A stretch of 64,000 bases of DNA from DATGUP01 sp035301265 (GCA_035301265.1 DATGUP010000008.1:124001-188000), one strand, 5' to 3'. Numbered from the stretch's first letter, positions 18,193 to 27,496 are shown. Numbers and translations are program-made. The notes: a model not told the origin generated them from the sequence alone.

Positions 18193-19494
18193 TTAATGGT
18201 TGTTATGAATACATTGTTTTGATCGCTTTGGTACGTCCAGTCCAAAAATATCAGCAAACGTCGCTAAAGATTCTTCCGCCGTTTGAGTTGCGGCGGTCGT
18301 TTTTGCATATTTAATCGGCTCTTTCAGCAGTTGATTGACAATGCTTTTTGTATGTTTTCGCAGCACTTTCATTTCCCGTTCATTTAAATCGGGAATTTTT
18401 CGAAAGATGCTTTCCAAGGTTTGTTCTTGAATGGATATGGATTTTTCTTGTAACGCTTTGATAACCGGGACAGCATCCAATGTTTGCACCCAGTTGTAAA
18501 AAGATGCTAATTCATGCGTTATTTGTTGTTCAATCAATTGAGCAGCTTCTTTACGCGCTGCGAGATTTTGATCGACAACATCATCTAAATCATCGATATC
18601 GTATAACCATATATCATCCAGCTCACCTATGTTTGGTTGAATATCGCGCGGAATGGCAATATCGACGATTAATAAAGGTCTTTTTCCACGCTCGTTATGC
18701 ACAGGTTGAAACATATCTTTTGACAAAATAGCGTTGGGTGCTGCTGTTGAGCCGATTAAAATATCGGCATCGGTTAAAACGTCTAACAAATGATCCATTG
18801 AAAACGAAGCAGCATTAAATGTTTGAGCTAATTGTTGCGCATTTTCTAGATTGCGGTTGACGATAGCGATGTTTGTTGCTCCTGAACCATGAAAATTTTG
18901 AAGGGCGAGTTCGCCCATTTCGCCTGCGCCTAAAATAACGATGCGTTTATCATCCAGCCGTTTAAATACCTTTTTCGCTAATTCAACGGCTGCATAACTG
19001 ATCGATACCGCTTGTTCACCAATTGCTGTATCGCGATGGGCGCGTTTAGCAAAAGTGATGACACGTTTAAACAATTCGTTGAAAAGTTTGCCGGTCGTTT
19101 TTAATCGTTGGGCAGTTAAAAAAGCATCTCGGACTTGACCAAGGATCTGTGTCTCGCCAAGAATCTGAGAATCTAAACCGGTAGCTAGTCGGAATAAATG
19201 TACGATGACTTCTTCATCGTGTTGGGAATGTAAATAAGGTTTTAGCTGATCTTCATCGATTTGGAACCAATAGCGAAAAAAAGCTTTTAGTTGCTCGATT
19301 CCCTGTGATAACTGATCGACGACCGCGTAGATTTCCGTTCGATTGCATGTTGATAAAATGACATTTTCCAATACGGCTTGTTGATTGTTTAAATGAACCA
19401 TTGCTTTACAAGCCGCTTCTTCGGAAAATATTAATGTTTCTCGAACATTAAGTGGCGCCTCGCGATGGTTGAGTCCCACTTTAATGATATGCAT
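18193..19494 (-). CDS. hemA: Glutamyl-tRNA reductase
   Basis: A 433-residue enzyme reducing glutamyl-tRNA(Glu) to glutamate-1-semialdehyde, the committed and usually regulated step. The catalytic Cys is in ILSTCNRTEIYAV, the NADPH site in ILGAGEMGELAL, and the C-terminal dimerisation domain is present. GGGGGAG precedes the ATG. It is the first gene of the minus-strand heme operon; hemX, which follows hemA in B. subtilis and controls HemA level, is absent, with only 42 bases before hemC. Confidence 0.95.
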   Translation of the reverse strand: MHIIKVGLNHREAPLNVRETLIFSEEAACKAMVHLNNQQAVLENVILSTCNRTEIYAVVDQLSQGIEQLKAFFRYWFQIDEDQLKPYLHSQHDEEVIVHLFRLATGLDSQILGETQILGQVRDAFLTAQRLKTTGKLFNELFKRVITFAKRAHRDTAIGEQAVSISYAAVELAKKVFKRLDDKRIVILGAGEMGELALQNFHGSGATNIAIVNRNLENAQQLAQTFNAASFSMDHLLDVLTDADILIGSTAAPNAILSKDMFQPVHNERGKRPLLIVDIAIPRDIQPNIGELDDIWLYDIDDLDDVVDQNLAARKEAAQLIEQQITHELASFYNWVQTLDAVPVIKALQEKSISIQEQTLESIFRKIPDLNEREMKVLRKHTKSIVNQLLKEPIKYAKTTAATQTAEESLATFADIFGLDVPKRSKQCIHNNH

Positions 19495-19597
19495 GAGTCA
19501 TCTCCCCCTATATACGTAGACGCAGCTTCGCCTTTGCAAACGCTCGAGTTTGTAGAGCAACAACACACATCTTCCTTCAACCGTTTTCTTTCAGTTT

Positions 19598-19626
19598 AGC
19601 ATAGGTGAGAAATAATATTGTGACTA
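19598..19626 (-). promoter_or_regulatory. Candidate promoter for the heme operon
   Basis: Reading on the minus strand, TAGTCA (19626-19621), 17 bases, then TATGCT (19603-19598), about 105 bases before the hemA ATG. Four of six matches in each box; a guess from consensus only. Confidence 0.4.
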
Positions 19627-19663
19627 TAAGATGAACTTCTGATGAATAATTTGTGACAAACCC

Positions 19664-19691
19664 GTTACAACGTTTATAAATATGGTATAGT
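19664..19691 (+). promoter_or_regulatory. Candidate promoter for hemQ
   Basis: GTTACA (19664-19669), 16 bases, TATAGT (19686-19691), about 35 bases before the hemQ start. It lies back to back with the hemA promoter candidate in the 230-base divergent region. Confidence 0.45.
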
Positions 19692-19724
19692 GCATGTGAA
19701 CATTTTTGAAAAGGAGAGGGTAAA

Positions 19725-20468
19725 ATGGTTGAAGCAGTTGAAACATTAGATGGTTGGTACAGTCTGCATGATATGCGGTTGATCGATTGGAAGGCGTGGA
19801 AAAAGGCGTCTGTCGCTGAGCGGAAAGAAGCCATCGACGATTTTCTTGCATTATTCAACGAATGGGATAAGGTTGAAAAGGCGGAAAACGGGAGCCAAGT
19901 GATGTATCAAGCCATTGGCCAACAAGCGGATCTAATGTTTATGTTTCTAAGGCCAACAATGGAAGAGTTAGCAAACGTGGAAACAGCGTTTAATAAATCA
20001 AAACTGGCTGAATTTTTAAGACCTGCTTATTCCCATCTTTCGGTTATTGAACTGTCAAAATATAATCCGAAAACAGATGAGGCTGATCCAGAAGTACAAA
20101 AACGCCTCAGGCCGATTTTGCCCAAATGGAAACATATGTCTTACTATCCGATGAGCCGGCGACGTGAAGGTGACTATAATTGGTATACGTTAGAGAAGAA
20201 AGAACGTGCCAAACTGTTGTATGAACATAGTTTAACAGGACGTCAATATGCTGGGGAAGTGAAGCAATTTATCACCGGATCCATCGGGTTTGATGAATGG
20301 GAATGGGGAGTTACTTTATTTGCTCACGATGCCATCCAGTTAAAAAAAGTAGTTTATGAAATGCGGTTTGATGAAGCAACATCCCGTTATGGGGAATTTT
20401 CCAAGTTTTTCGTTGGCAACTATTTGTCAACAGACGATTTACAACTATTACTAGACGTTGAGGCATAG
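19725..20468 (+). CDS. hemQ: Coproheme decarboxylase (HemQ/ChdC)
   Basis: A 247-residue chlorite-dismutase-fold protein that converts coproheme to heme b by two oxidative decarboxylations, the last step of the Gram-positive pathway. Family marks are the active-site Tyr in YYPMSRRREG (Tyr141), LLYEHSLTGRQYAG carrying the proximal His, and the long conserved WEWGVTLFAHDAIQLKK and VYEMRFDEATSRYGEF. AAGGAGAGGG precedes the ATG. It is divergent from hemA, so the whole pathway is held in one locus. Confidence 0.94.
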   Translation: MVEAVETLDGWYSLHDMRLIDWKAWKKASVAERKEAIDDFLALFNEWDKVEKAENGSQVMYQAIGQQADLMFMFLRPTMEELANVETAFNKSKLAEFLRPAYSHLSVIELSKYNPKTDEADPEVQKRLRPILPKWKHMSYYPMSRRREGDYNWYTLEKKERAKLLYEHSLTGRQYAGEVKQFITGSIGFDEWEWGVTLFAHDAIQLKKVVYEMRFDEATSRYGEFSKFFVGNYLSTDDLQLLLDVEA

Positions 20469-20639
20469 TCAAGGTGAACAGGGGGCAGGATGATTTTAAG
20501 AATCAGTACCGTATAACGGAGCCAATTTTCGTTGCATCATCCTGCACCTACTCTTTTCTATTGGTAAAGATGCCTCATATGTCAATTGATAAACACCACG
20601 ATTTTGCTTATACCATCCCCCTTACTACTACTCAACGTG

Positions 20640-20691
20640 CGATTGTCGTTATAGACAAAGAGAAGTTGTGGTCTATCTATAACGACAATCG
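20640..20691. repeat. 15-bp perfect inverted repeat, function unclear
   Basis: The arms 20640-20654 and 20677-20691 are perfect complements around a 22-base loop, just beyond the stop of the EamA gene. No T tract follows on either strand, so it is not a standard terminator. A weaker 9-bp pair (20485-20493 with 20537-20545) lies in the same 230-base gap, which holds no gene I can support. Confidence 0.55.
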
Positions 20692-20698
20692 TATCTAC

Positions 20699-21568
20699 TC
20701 ACTCTGAAGTGGTATTACTTTCCCTTCTTCCTCGAAGAAACATATAAACCATGGCACTTAAAATAATGATATAGCCAATGAAGCTATAGATATCCGGCAT
20801 CTCTTTGAACAAAACGATGCTGATAATGGTGGAATAAAGTACTGTCGAATAGAAAAAAATCGAAATGTCTCGAGCTGGTGCAAACTTATAGGCAAGCGTA
20901 ATCCCGAATTGACCAAGTGTTGCAAACACGCCTGCCAAAAGCAGAAAGATAAGTTGCTGCCACGACATTGGTTCATAAAAGACGATTAGAAAAGGCAGTA
21001 GCGCAACGGTTGAAAAAAAGGAAAAATAGAACACAACAGTATAATACTTTTCCCGATCGCCCAGCACGCGCAAAAATGTATACGCAGCCGCGGCGAAAAT
21101 CGATGAAGAAAGCCCTAAGAGATAAGGCACAGTTTCCACTGAAAACGATGGTTTAATGATAAATAACGTGCCGATAAACGCGATAATGACTGTGATGATT
21201 TGAAAGGGTCTTGCTTTTTCCTTTAAAAATAGAGCGGAAAAAACAATCAGTAAAAATGGACTTAATTTGTTCAGCATATCAGCATCGGATAGAACCAAAT
21301 GGTCAATAGCGTAAAAGTAAGTAATGATACCAAGTGTTCCAAATAAAGCTCGCATGAATAAAATCATTTGGTTCTCCCGTTTGCCGAACAGTCGCTCTCG
21401 GTTATACATGACAAAAATAAAGGCGATGATCGCAGAGATTAAATTCCGGAAAAATGTTTTTTGAATGGATGGTAAGTGGCCAGAAAGCTTGACAAAAGCA
21501 GCCATCATCGAAAATCCAAACGCTGAGATTAATAGAAGCAGTATACCTTTCATCGTGTTGTTCATCAT
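20699..21568 (-). CDS. EamA/DMT-superfamily transporter
   Basis: A 289-residue integral membrane protein with about ten hydrophobic helices arranged as two five-helix EamA repeats (about 6-135 and 150-280). The family exports or imports small metabolites such as amino acids or nucleotide-linked compounds; the substrate cannot be told. ATG (one of two tandem ATGs) follows AGGAGAATG. The gene is monocistronic. Confidence 0.85.
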   Translation of the reverse strand: MMNNTMKGILLLLISAFGFSMMAAFVKLSGHLPSIQKTFFRNLISAIIAFIFVMYNRERLFGKRENQMILFMRALFGTLGIITYFYAIDHLVLSDADMLNKLSPFLLIVFSALFLKEKARPFQIITVIIAFIGTLFIIKPSFSVETVPYLLGLSSSIFAAAAYTFLRVLGDREKYYTVVFYFSFFSTVALLPFLIVFYEPMSWQQLIFLLLAGVFATLGQFGITLAYKFAPARDISIFFYSTVLYSTIISIVLFKEMPDIYSFIGYIIILSAMVYMFLRGRRESNTTSE

Positions 21569-21696
21569 ACATTCTCCTATACAGCATTGACTTAATACAG
21601 TTATTGATTATCGCATCATTTTTCAAGCAATGCCAAGAAAATGATCACCGGAAATATTTTCTGATAAAAAAAGCTTTGTCGCTTTTTTCACTGTGC

Positions 21697-21702
21697 TATA
21701 AT
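21697..21702 (+). promoter_or_regulatory. Candidate -10 element for the asparaginase gene
   Basis: TATAAT 37 bases before the ATG; the best -35, TTGTCG, is 15 bases upstream and lies in a small AAAAAGC/GCTTTTT hairpin. Confidence 0.4.
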
Positions 21703-21738
21703 AATAGACATCGTGCAAATAGTGTTGCGAAAGGATAG

Positions 21739-22767
21739 ATGGCAATGAACCATACGACAAAACCCATTCAGGTGTATAGGGGGAACGTTGTTGAAAGCAC
21801 GCATGATGTACATATCGCTGTCGTCACGGTAGACGGAAATCTCATCGCCTATTACGGGGATGCTCATCGTCTGATATTTGCCCGCTCAGCGATGAAACCA
21901 TTTCAAGCATTGCCGGTTGTTGAATCTGGGGCAATGGAGGCGTTTAATCTGACAGAAAAGCAGCTGTCCTTGTTTTGCGCAAGCCATAGCGGTGAGCCTT
22001 TTCATAGGGAGCAAGTTCTCGATGTGTTGCAAAAAATCAATCTTGCAGAGAACGATTTACAGTGTGGAACCCATATGCCAAAAGATGAAGCAAGTTATAA
22101 ACAGCTCTTGCGCGAAGGAAAAGGCTTGACACCGGTCTATAGCAACTGTTCTGGAAAACATGCCGGGATGCTCGCTGGGTGTGTCCAACAACATTTCGAT
22201 ATCGCCACATACCGGGATATCAATCATCCATACCAACAGCAGATTATCGAGGTAATCGCTGATATCAGTGGCTATAAAAAAGACAATATCGAAACATCAA
22301 TCGATGGCTGCGGTGTTCCTGTGCATCGAATACCGCTGGCACGAGTCGCTTTGTTGTTTGCTCGTTTAGCTGCACCGGATGCATGGAGAGAAGGTAAAGA
22401 GAAGCGCAAGCGATCGTTAAAGCGTATCAGAAATGCTATGACGGCATATCCGGAAATGGTCGCTGGTACAAAACGATTGGACACCGATTTGATGAAAGCT
22501 TATGGCGGACGCATCGTCGCTAAAGGCGGGGCGGAAGGCGTGCATTGTTTTGGCGACAGCAAAACAGGTATCGGTGTTGCGCTCAAAATAGCGGATGGCA
22601 ACGCTCGAGGGACCCAAGTTGCATCGATGGAAGTCCTCAAACAGCTGCACATCGGCGATGAAAGCATATGGAATGAACTGTTCGATTATCACTATCCTCC
22701 GATTTTGAACATGCGAGATGAACGAATCGGCGAAATCCGCTCTAACTTTACACTGCATAGATTGTAA
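21739..22767 (+). CDS. Asparaginase, AspII (Rhizobium etli) family
   Basis: A 342-residue asparaginase of the R. etli AspII type (PF06089), unrelated to the E. coli type I and II enzymes. The Ser-x-x-Lys pair lies in FARSAMKPFQALP, and the zinc/active-site cysteines in YSNCSGKHAGM and SIDGCGVPVHR. It hydrolyses L-asparagine to aspartate and ammonia, in the cytosol as no signal is seen. The first ATG is 4 bases after AAAGGAT and the third codon is also ATG, so either may be used. Confidence 0.87.
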   Translation: MAMNHTTKPIQVYRGNVVESTHDVHIAVVTVDGNLIAYYGDAHRLIFARSAMKPFQALPVVESGAMEAFNLTEKQLSLFCASHSGEPFHREQVLDVLQKINLAENDLQCGTHMPKDEASYKQLLREGKGLTPVYSNCSGKHAGMLAGCVQQHFDIATYRDINHPYQQQIIEVIADISGYKKDNIETSIDGCGVPVHRIPLARVALLFARLAAPDAWREGKEKRKRSLKRIRNAMTAYPEMVAGTKRLDTDLMKAYGGRIVAKGGAEGVHCFGDSKTGIGVALKIADGNARGTQVASMEVLKQLHIGDESIWNELFDYHYPPILNMRDERIGEIRSNFTLHRL

Positions 22768-22781
22768 AATTTCAATAAACA

Positions 22782-22823
22782 ATCCCGAACGGCGGGACAG
22801 ACTGGCCCACCGTTCGGGATTTA
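22782..22823. terminator. Terminator between convergent asparaginase and HAD genes
   Basis: 11-bp stem ATCCCGAACGG/CCGTTCGGGAT (22782-22792 with 22810-22820), extended by an inner GGG/CCC. The T run is short on both sides. Confidence 0.65.
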
Positions 22824-22836
22824 AGTTGTTAGGACG

Positions 22837-23622
22837 TCAATCGATCACACCGAGTTGTTTTAATCCGTTGTATATACCGGAATCATCGACAGTGTTTGTT
22901 CGATGTTTGGCATAGGAAAATAAGTCGGGATGCGCATTGCCCATAGCAAACCCTTCACCTACGACTTGAAGCATTTCCTTGTCATTCATCCCATCTCCAA
23001 AAGCAATCGCTACTGTTTGGGAGATGTTCATCGTCTCCAGTACTTTTTGCACGGCCTGTCCTTTATTGACATTTTGACGGATAATGTCATAGGCATCCTG
23101 CACATCGCCTACGTGAACAGGAGAGAGATGAATACCGGTCGGAACAGAAAGGTGCTTGAGAGAATCGTCATCGACCCCGATTAACGTGACTCCCAAAATA
23201 TTCGCTTTGACATCTGGGTGCCAAAGCGCATTCGTTGTTAACTGAAACGTGTCTAAAAACGTTTGAACGGCTGGTGTATCAAACGATGTGAAATAATTTT
23301 TGTCGTTGGCATATAAAACCATGTCAAAGCCGTGCATTTTAGCTGCTTCGAGAAAGGAATGGATGATTTCAGTATCAAGTGGCTCCTCGATGATTGTTTG
23401 TTCGTTGAATTCAGCGTAAGCCCCATTGCTGGCAATACAAGAATGGATATTGAGCTCCTTTGCTAGCTCACGGATTTCATGCCGAGGACGACCAGTAGCA
23501 AGAAAAACGTCAATGCCCTTTTTCTTTGCCTGCTCGATTGCTTCTTTTGTAGAATCGGTATACGTGTGATCAGCTTTTAAAATGGTGCCGTCAATATCGA
23601 GGAATAAAATACGGTATGTCAT
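22837..23622 (-). CDS. Cof-type HAD-IIB family phosphatase
   Basis: A 261-residue HAD phosphatase with a C2B cap. Motif I is FLDIDGTIL, motif II the Thr in FLATGRPR, and motif IV AFGDGMNDKEML; the final GFAMGNAHPDL is typical of Cof/YkrA proteins. The ATG at 23622 follows AAAGGAGAC; the upstream in-frame ATG at 23667 does not. The substrate is probably a sugar phosphate or a cofactor intermediate. Confidence 0.88.
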   Translation of the reverse strand: MTYRILFLDIDGTILKADHTYTDSTKEAIEQAKKKGIDVFLATGRPRHEIRELAKELNIHSCIASNGAYAEFNEQTIIEEPLDTEIIHSFLEAAKMHGFDMVLYANDKNYFTSFDTPAVQTFLDTFQLTTNALWHPDVKANILGVTLIGVDDDSLKHLSVPTGIHLSPVHVGDVQDAYDIIRQNVNKGQAVQKVLETMNISQTVAIAFGDGMNDKEMLQVVGEGFAMGNAHPDLFSYAKHRTNTVDDSGIYNGLKQLGVID

Positions 23623-23823
23623 GTTAGTCTCCTTTTGCTTTGAAGTTTTCCTCTCACATTTTAGCACAAGAAAGTGGGGAAGGACAGAAACAACGATCAG
23701 GATTGGAGGTTGTATAAGAATCGTCTGTGCGAAACATTTTTTGTTAACTGTGCTAATACATTATAATGAACGTTTTAATCGAAAGCGGCCAAGTAACCAG
23801 CCGATAAAGGAAGGAGAAACAAA

Positions 23824-25374
23824 ATGGATTATGGAATACTTTCGCTTTTACCGCCGATTTTGGCGATCGTTTTAGCACTTCTTACAAGAAATGTCATTCC
23901 TGCATTGTTTGCTGGAGTGTGGCTCGGGGCAACGATGATGTATGGATGGAATCCGCTCATGGGACTATACGCCAGCTTTAGCGATATTATTTTACCGAGT
24001 CTGGCCGATGAAGGAAACGTGACAGTGCTGGCGTATTGTGGTTTTTTCGGCGTTCTTATTGCTATTTTACAAAAAACAGGCGGAGCCCACGCGATCGCTC
24101 ATTCCATTTCCAACAAAGTGAAGACATCGCGCGGGGCACAATGGTCATCGGCATTGTTTGGTATCATTATCTTTTTCGAAGATTATTTCAATGCGCTGAC
24201 AGTCGGCAGTGTCATGCGCCCGGTAACGGATCGGATGCGTGTCTCTAGAGAAAAATTAGCTTATATTGTCGATTCGACATCGGCGCCGATGTGTCTGTTA
24301 GGTCCGGTTTCTACATGGGTTGTATTTATCATGGGTTTGATCGGCTCGCAGTTTGTGGAACTCGGCATTTCGGGTTCAGAATACTTAACGTATTTATCAA
24401 CGATCCCGTTTAATTTTTATTCGATTTTAGCTTTACTTCTTGTAGGCATTCTCATTTGGAAAAAATGGGATTTCGGACCGATGGCTAAAGCTGAATACCG
24501 TGCGAAAACAACGGGGAAATTGTTTCGTGACGGGGCCGAACCTCCGACTGATGAACAGATGATGGATGTGGAAATGGCAGAAGGGCAGGTGCCCAAAAAG
24601 CGGAACATGATTGTGCCGATCGCCGTGCTTTTAGTGCTTATTCCTCCGATGTTTCTCTGGACAGGTGGGTATCCGGACAACGATTTGGTAACAGCCGTTG
24701 GGGAAGCGAATGGCGGTCTTTCGATATTATTGGCGGCATTTATTGCGGGGATTGTTGGATTGGCAATGGGCATGCAGCAAAAACTATTTTCATTTAAAGA
24801 AGCAATGTCGCTATATGTGAGTGGTTTTCGCAGCATGATGATCGTCTATATCATCTTGACACTCGCTTGGTCTATCGGAACGGTCACTACTGAACTTGGA
24901 ACGGCGGAGTATTTGATCGACTTTGCCGAACAAACGACATCACCCGCTGTGATTCCGGTATTGCTGTTCGTTTTTGGTTCCATCATTGCCTTTACGACGG
25001 GAACATCGTACGGCACATTTGCTATCATGATTCCGATTGCGATGCCGATCGCTGCATCAATGGATATTTCAATGGCATTGACGATTGCATCCGTTTTGAG
25101 CGGGGGAATTTTCGGTGATCATTGTTCGCCGCTTTCCGATACGACGATTTTATCATCGGCAGGCTCTTCGTGTGACCACATCGACCATGTGAACACGCAA
25201 ATTCCATATGCCGTTACTGCGGGGGTGAGCGGTATTATCGCCTTTTTACTCGCAGGTGTGACGGGTTCGGCTTTATTTGCCCTCATTGTAAGTGCGGTTG
25301 TCTTGTACATGCTCGCCTATATTTTGAATAAAGTATGGGGGCAAGATATACCCGAGGAAAAAGAAACTGTATAA
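23824..25374 (+). CDS. Na+/H+ antiporter, NhaC family
   Basis: A 516-residue membrane protein with about twelve helices. Family elements include FFEDYFNALTVGSVMRP, VDSTSAPMCLLGPVSTW and, near the end, GIFGDHCSPLSDTTILSSAGS. NhaC proteins swap Na+ for H+, or some exchange malate/lactate with ions. A loop of about 45 acidic residues follows helix six. AAGGAAGGAG precedes the ATG, and TATAAT at 23764-23769 is a plausible -10. A role in salt and pH balance fits the acidic proteome. Confidence 0.88.
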   Translation: MDYGILSLLPPILAIVLALLTRNVIPALFAGVWLGATMMYGWNPLMGLYASFSDIILPSLADEGNVTVLAYCGFFGVLIAILQKTGGAHAIAHSISNKVKTSRGAQWSSALFGIIIFFEDYFNALTVGSVMRPVTDRMRVSREKLAYIVDSTSAPMCLLGPVSTWVVFIMGLIGSQFVELGISGSEYLTYLSTIPFNFYSILALLLVGILIWKKWDFGPMAKAEYRAKTTGKLFRDGAEPPTDEQMMDVEMAEGQVPKKRNMIVPIAVLLVLIPPMFLWTGGYPDNDLVTAVGEANGGLSILLAAFIAGIVGLAMGMQQKLFSFKEAMSLYVSGFRSMMIVYIILTLAWSIGTVTTELGTAEYLIDFAEQTTSPAVIPVLLFVFGSIIAFTTGTSYGTFAIMIPIAMPIAASMDISMALTIASVLSGGIFGDHCSPLSDTTILSSAGSSCDHIDHVNTQIPYAVTAGVSGIIAFLLAGVTGSALFALIVSAVVLYMLAYILNKVWGQDIPEEKETV

Positions 25375-25380
25375 AACGTA

Positions 25381-25406
25381 AAAAGCAGCTGTTCAGCTGC
25401 TTTTTT
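25381..25406. terminator. Bidirectional terminator
   Basis: 10-bp stem AAAAGCAGCT/AGCTGCTTTT (25381-25390 with 25395-25404), with T/A tracts on both sides, serving the antiporter and the convergent symporter genes. Confidence 0.85.
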
Positions 25407-25440
25407 AATATAGGCTAGAGATCACAAGCTGTGGGTGTTG

Positions 25441-26661
25441 TTAAACGACGTTTTCTGTGGCCGATGAACCATTGCGTTTTCTTTCAGACGCATCAACGAC
25501 AACGCTAGCTGAAGCATCGCCAACGATGTTGACCGTTGTACGCATCATATCAAGAATGCGGTCAATCCCCGCTACGAGCGCAAGTCCTTCCAGTGGCAGT
25601 CCGATCGCGGTCAACACCATTGTTAACATCACCATGCCTGCGCCCGGTACACCGGCGGTACCGATCGATGCGAGTGTTCCTATCAAGGCGACGGTAAGGA
25701 TTTGGCTGAAGGTGAGTTCCATCCCAAAATACTGTGCGATGAACACAACGGCAATCCCTTGGTAAATCGCCGTACCGTCCATGTTGATGGTCGCTCCAAG
25801 CGGCAGAACGAAGCTGCTTGTTTCTTTCGACACATTTAAGTTCTCCTGTGTATTTTTCATTGTGACAGGCAATGTCCCAGCACTACTGCTTGTGCTAAAG
25901 GCGACAGCAGCAGCAGGAAATATGCCTTTTAAAAAGCGGGCAGGATGCATTTTGCCCAATGTTTTGACCGCTATCGAATAAAACACGAAGACATGAATGA
26001 GACAAGCGATTAGCATAGCAAGGATCAACTTGATAAGCGGCAAAAGCACAGAGGCACCGTACTCGCCGACAATCGGAGCTAAAAGCCCAAAAATGCCTAA
26101 CGGGACGATCGTCATGATCATATTGGTAATTTTATACATGATTTCCGCTAACCCGTCAAAAAATTGCTGAACAGGTTGCGCCCGTTCGCCGACAACGGTA
26201 ATGCCAATCCCGATAAAAATCGCAAAAAAGATGATTTGCAAAATTTCTCCCTCTGCTAGCGCTTCGAGCGGGTTGGTCGGGACGATGTTTAAAATCGTCT
26301 GTATAACCCCTTCTGTTTCTTCAGGAGCGACGTCTTCTTTTCCTTCTAATGTTACATCGACGCCGGTTCCGGGTGAGGATACAAAACCCGCTAGTAAGCC
26401 GAGTGAGATCGCAACAAAACTTGTTACTAAATAATAGGCGATTGTCTTGCCACCAAGCCGACCGAGCTTTTTTACATCGCTCGTACTCGTGACTCCAACA
26501 ACGATCGTCGCCAGAACAAGCGGAACGATGATGAATTTAATCAGCCGTAAAAATAAATCTCCGAGCGGTTGAACGATTTCGATTTTTTCCCCGAATATCA
26601 GCCCGGCGATAATGGCTAAAATAAATGCTGCAACGATTTGCCAGATAAGGTTTTTTTTCAT
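25441..26661 (-). CDS. Dicarboxylate/amino acid:cation symporter (DAACS family)
   Basis: A 406-residue glutamate/aspartate or C4-dicarboxylate uptake protein driven by Na+ or H+. The serine-rich hairpin FSTSSSAGTLPVT and the NMDGTAIYQG motif of transmembrane segment 7 mark the family, as does GTAGVPGAGMVML. ATG at 26661 follows AAAGGAGGG. A long non-coding stretch of about 470 bases lies upstream, with the remnant of another gene. Confidence 0.9.
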   Translation of the reverse strand: MKKNLIWQIVAAFILAIIAGLIFGEKIEIVQPLGDLFLRLIKFIIVPLVLATIVVGVTSTSDVKKLGRLGGKTIAYYLVTSFVAISLGLLAGFVSSPGTGVDVTLEGKEDVAPEETEGVIQTILNIVPTNPLEALAEGEILQIIFFAIFIGIGITVVGERAQPVQQFFDGLAEIMYKITNMIMTIVPLGIFGLLAPIVGEYGASVLLPLIKLILAMLIACLIHVFVFYSIAVKTLGKMHPARFLKGIFPAAAVAFSTSSSAGTLPVTMKNTQENLNVSKETSSFVLPLGATINMDGTAIYQGIAVVFIAQYFGMELTFSQILTVALIGTLASIGTAGVPGAGMVMLTMVLTAIGLPLEGLALVAGIDRILDMMRTTVNIVGDASASVVVDASERKRNGSSATENVV

Positions 26662-26731
26662 CTGCTTCCCTCCTTTACACAACGCGCTTTTTCAAGAGTG
26701 GCGTCGTGTATGCCGATATGAAATTAAGCCG

Positions 26732-26900
26732 CTATTTAGCGACTGGGTGAATACCCATGCGACCCATGGCAATCGATAATCTGTTCCATTTATTAACTTG
26801 ATTAATGATCATAACTAAATCAATATACTCTTTCTCAATAATGTTTTCAAATGCGCTGATACAAATCGTCATCGACACCTTTTTCCGAGATGAGCGTCAT
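26732..26900 (-). pseudogene. Frameshifted remnant of a carboxymuconolactone decarboxylase-family gene
   Basis: On the minus strand an ATG at 26900 behind AGGGGAGGTG opens TLISEKGVDDDLYQRI and stops at a TGA (26849-26847). Shifting frame by one gives AFENIIEKEYIDLVMIIN, then NKWNRLSIAMGR, and a TAG at 26734-26732. Together these match the C-terminal third of AhpD/CMD-like proteins (EKEYVDL...INxWNRLA). The N-terminal two thirds, including the CxxC-type site, are missing. A decayed gene, upstream of the symporter. Confidence 0.65.
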
Positions 26901-27073
26901 ATTCTTCACCTCCCCTTGTATTGTTTCACCGACGGATAATGTATGCGCTTTCTGCAAATGGTTATGATAAGAAATGTTTCCATTGTTGCAGATGATATTC
27001 TCATTCTATGCAAAAAATAACACTAACACAAGCGTATTTTACATTTATTTAAACAACGAACGAATCTGTTTCA

Positions 27074-27102
27074 TTGACTTTATATTTGTTCGATAATAAA
27101 CT
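27074..27102 (+). promoter_or_regulatory. Candidate sigma-A promoter for the small membrane protein
   Basis: TTGACT (27074-27079), 17 bases, TAAACT (27097-27102), 30 bases before the ATG at 27132. Confidence 0.5.
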
Positions 27103-27131
27103 ATAGGTATGACGACAGTAGAGGTGATACA

Positions 27132-27413
27132 ATGGTAGGAACAGTCGTATTGACAGGTGTAGTTTTATTAATCATCCTTGCTGTACTTTCAGTAATCATT
27201 CATAAGGCGACTTCCGATAAAAGCTACGCCACATACTACCCTTCTTTTGTGCTGTTTGCAGCCGGATTGATTCTGCTCCTGTTCGCCACATTGATGAAAG
27301 TGGAAATTGCAGGGGTAGGCTTGGGCGGATATGGAATTGCCTCCTTGTTTGCAGCAGCCGTTTGTATGATATTGATGTCAATTTTGGAAGTAAATACGAA
27401 AAGCAGTACATAA
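27132..27413 (+). CDS. Small three-helix membrane protein, YesK-like
   Basis: A 93-residue protein that is almost all membrane: helices at about 2-23, 36-56 and 66-84, with a Lys/Ser-rich loop between the first two. Size and pattern resemble the B. subtilis YesK family, of unknown function. GAGGTGAT sits before the ATG, with a consensus promoter upstream and a terminator downstream, so it is a self-contained gene. Confidence 0.7.
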   Translation: MVGTVVLTGVVLLIILAVLSVIIHKATSDKSYATYYPSFVLFAAGLILLLFATLMKVEIAGVGLGGYGIASLFAAAVCMILMSILEVNTKSST

Positions 27414-27438
27414 AAAGAGCGGAACACCGCTCTTTTTT
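27413..27438 (+). terminator. Intrinsic terminator
   Basis: 10-bp stem AAAAGAGCGG/CCGCTCTTTT (27413-27422 with 27427-27436), tetraloop, T7-8 tract. Confidence 0.85.
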
Positions 27439-27496
27439 TAATGGTTAATCACCTCACTAGGCTAAGTTCTTTTTGTTTTTGAGCATTGTTATCGTC

